Shown: in pieces, positions 62,063-64,000 of the stretch | How the letters are laid out: each line of letters starts with the position of its first letter | Position numbering within the stretch: position 1 is the first letter of the stretch | Assembly: GCA_030268105.1 (NCBI GenBank) | Contig: BSDZ01000010.1 | Span: 844,001 to 908,000 of the forward strand | From: Volvox africanus | Lineage: Eukaryota; Chlorophyta; Chlorophyceae; Chlamydomonadales; Volvocaceae | Direction of reading: 5' to 3' | DNA: 64,000 bases | Notes under the pieces: generated by a model | Told to the model about the DNA's origin: nothing | The model's input: only the letters and a program-made list of their open reading frames with translations | Databases searched by the model: none | Translations under genes and position numbers: made by a program

Positions 62063-64000
62063 ATGAGGACAATACGTCGTAACGCTCCAACCGATCAGTC
62101 GCAGGTTACCGCCGCTAGAAGCTACCATCACATTGTCTGTCGATCACTTGTTGCTAAGTTACCACAAAGCGCTAGTGTCCGGCCTGTGGAAGACGCGGTT
62201 GCGCGACATGATTTTGCAAGCGTCCTCGGACTGGTACAGTGGGCGGTCGCGAACAAGATCCGATTTACAGGATGCCGACCCGATATACGTAATGGAGTTC
62301 GTGGCATTTATGCCACAGGCGATTGCAATGCCGGCGACATTCTTGCCGCTGTTCCCTTGCAATCCTGTCTCGTTGTGTTGCCAGATGAACGTTGCCCCTT
62401 TCCGGAATCCTTACCTCAAGTAAGACTGGTGCACGAAATAAATGGATTTAATGTTTGATTTGGTTATCTCTGTGGAACGCAACTATCATGCGGATCGAGC
62501 CGTGTGGCAATCTACATGCCGTACATAGACCGAGTCCCAAATCATAGATCCATCTGGCAACAACAACACAACGCCAAAAGCAGATAGCTGCAGCAACGAT
62601 TCCCTGTACATTGCCCCAAAGCACCTACCGGAGGGCCGCCACTGCTCATGACTTCCAACCCTGATGCTCAACAGCCCCTCGCATTGTCCTTGATTGTTCC
62701 ACAGGATGTGTGGGCCGCTCTTCCCTGGTACGGCCAGCTGGCACTCAAGCTCCTCCACGAGCGGTCCCTAGGCCCCGGGTCTCGCTTCGCAGACTACCTC
62801 CCCGCCCTTCCTGCCTGTGTGGACATACCGGTGCTATGGCCCCCTGAGCATGTACGGCTACTACAATATCCATATCTGGAGCAACAGGTACGGCAAATGC
62901 ACGACACGCTTCCCGTGCTGCTGCTGCTGCTGCTGCTCCTGCTCAGACTAGTCCCTGATGCGGTGTGAGAACCAATGTGAGGGGCGTCGTACAAAGGACA
63001 TCCAGTAGCGTCCTTGGAGCACACCGTTGCCGATGGTGGAGCCACACTCCTACCTATTTCGTACCGCTAACATTAAGTGTCGAGCATCTGGCTGGCATGA
63101 TTCATGAGTGAGATGGTCTGGGCTAGGGTCTCGGCCCTGCACAGGCGGCTGCAGTTCGCAGCATCCTTACATCACCTCCCCTTTGTATGCGCGTTGTGCA
63201 GTACAGATCTTGGACGAGCAGGAGGAATGGGACAGGCTTTACGACACAGTACGGTGTCACCTCGATCGACATGGTCTGACTCGTGCGGATGTGTTTTGGG
63301 CGCTCGCGTGTGCCCGCAGTCGCACTTTCGCCGGTCCGCATCTTCCGACTTCGCCACTGGTCATGCTCCTTGCCGGCGTGGTAGCAGGCGCAGCAGCTGC
63401 TGTTGCCGCCAGCGCCACAAGCGGCAGCATCGCAGCTTCCGATCCGGCGAGCCTGTTGACAGCCATCCTGCCTTCAGCGGTTGCGATGCTAGGTATACCG
63501 ACGCTGTGGCAGATGGCTGAGGCTCGACGGGCAGCATCTGGAGAGCCAGGGACAGTCTTATATGCGGTCTCGCCTTTCATTGATATGTTCAACCATGACA
63601 GTCGGGCGAAGGTAGGTTGTGGCGGGTGGACCCCAGCCGGACTGTGGGGACTGACACCCAGGGTGGGAGGTAGCATGTAACGGCCATGTCACCACTTTGC
63701 TGCCGTATCTTGTCTTTGGAGCGCGTTCCTTATGTGGGCCGCTTCGTGCTTGCACCCTTAGTCCTGCAACATACTTGCCGACGTGTACATCACTCCAGTT
63801 TCTTTCAGCCGATCGTAGGCCCTTTACCCAGGAAGAGGGGTCATCTGAAAACTCTGGGCCCATCTTTTCTGCTGATCTCCCTGCTCCTCGCAATGTTGTA
63901 CGGAGTTACTCAGTCCCTTAAAATGTTCCCAGGCATAGTCCTTTGGGAACACCGCATTACGGCTTGCTGCTCATGTTCATTTGTGTTGCTGCTCGATATT
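62063..64000 (+). CDS. SET-domain protein, Rubisco LSMT/SETD-type lysine methyltransferase, 3'-partial
   Basis: This family methylates lysines of non-histone proteins; plant plastid members act on Rubisco large subunit or aldolase. Three exons (62063-62419, 62705-62887, 63207-63611) all meet in phase 0. Visible family marks are NGVRGIYATGDCNAGDILAAVP at the start of the SET fold (key RGIYA and GDILAAVP), then LALKLLHERSLGPGSRFADYLPALP, VLWPPEHVRLL, and FWALACARSRTF. The catalytic-region FIDMFNHDSRAK ends exon 3 at a donor (AAG/GTAGGT). The residues from ATG 62063 (MRTIRRNAP, SYHHIVCRSLVAKLP) are basic and Ser-rich, like an organelle leader. An Ala/Ser-rich insertion of about 60 residues splits the SET fold between SRTF and DMFNH. 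The rest of the SET domain and any substrate-binding domain lie past the edge. Confidence 0.8.

Overview
The window is nuclear DNA of a eukaryote, most likely a chlorophyte green alga of the Chlamydomonas/Volvox group. Nearly every gene is split by several short GT-AG introns. Proteins carry long Ala/Gly/Ser/Gln tracts, and there are plastid-type leaders and a flagellar-type CDKL kinase. TGTAA, the volvocine poly(A) signal, lies behind some genes. Exon borders below were chosen by hand from splice consensus, reading-frame phase and remembered family motifs; no database search was run.

Layout from left to right: (1) 1-3179 (+), a TGS1-type RNA cap guanine-N2 methyltransferase. (2) 5017-7287 (-), casein kinase 2 alpha, four exons, fully resolved. 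(3) 9942-16688 (-), a CDKL-type kinase with an approximately 1,100-residue low-complexity tail, nine exons, fully resolved. (4) A 2.7-kb divergent intergenic region with an apparently perfect 304-bp tandem duplication. (5) 19396 to 24786 or 27872 (+), a CBM20 starch-binding protein with a plastid-type leader and coiled coil. (6) 29800-30429 (+), an intronless GNAT acetyltransferase. (7) 30729-32033 (+), a plastid-type membrane protein. (8) 33462 to about 36.9 kb (-), an ODR4-like tail-anchored protein. (9) 37667-41962 (+), a nucleoplasmin/HD2-like nuclear protein with a C-terminal winged-helix-like module. (10) 42-49.7 kb, a gene-poor, repeat-rich stretch with a long hairpin, an AT-rich island, telomere-like repeats, small unidentified coding stretches and a rearranged pseudogene. 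(11) 49780 to about 56.4 kb (-), POP1 of RNase P/MRP. (12) 57722-61001 (+), a cupin-domain protein. (13) 62063 to the window end (+), a SET-domain protein of the Rubisco-LSMT/SETD type, cut by the edge.

The most unusual structure is at about 47.7-49.2 kb. An inverted, intron-retaining, diverged copy of the 3' half of the TGS1 gene at 2.05-3.34 kb has been split by a roughly 525-bp fragment of mitochondrial cox1. The insertion falls inside the codons of the catalytic DPPW motif. The cox1 fragment is still open but has lost the residues for both proton channels.

The genes are unrelated housekeeping and organelle functions in mixed orientation rather than a pathway cluster. Two encode RNA-processing enzymes (TGS1, POP1), two encode kinases, and several have plastid-type features.
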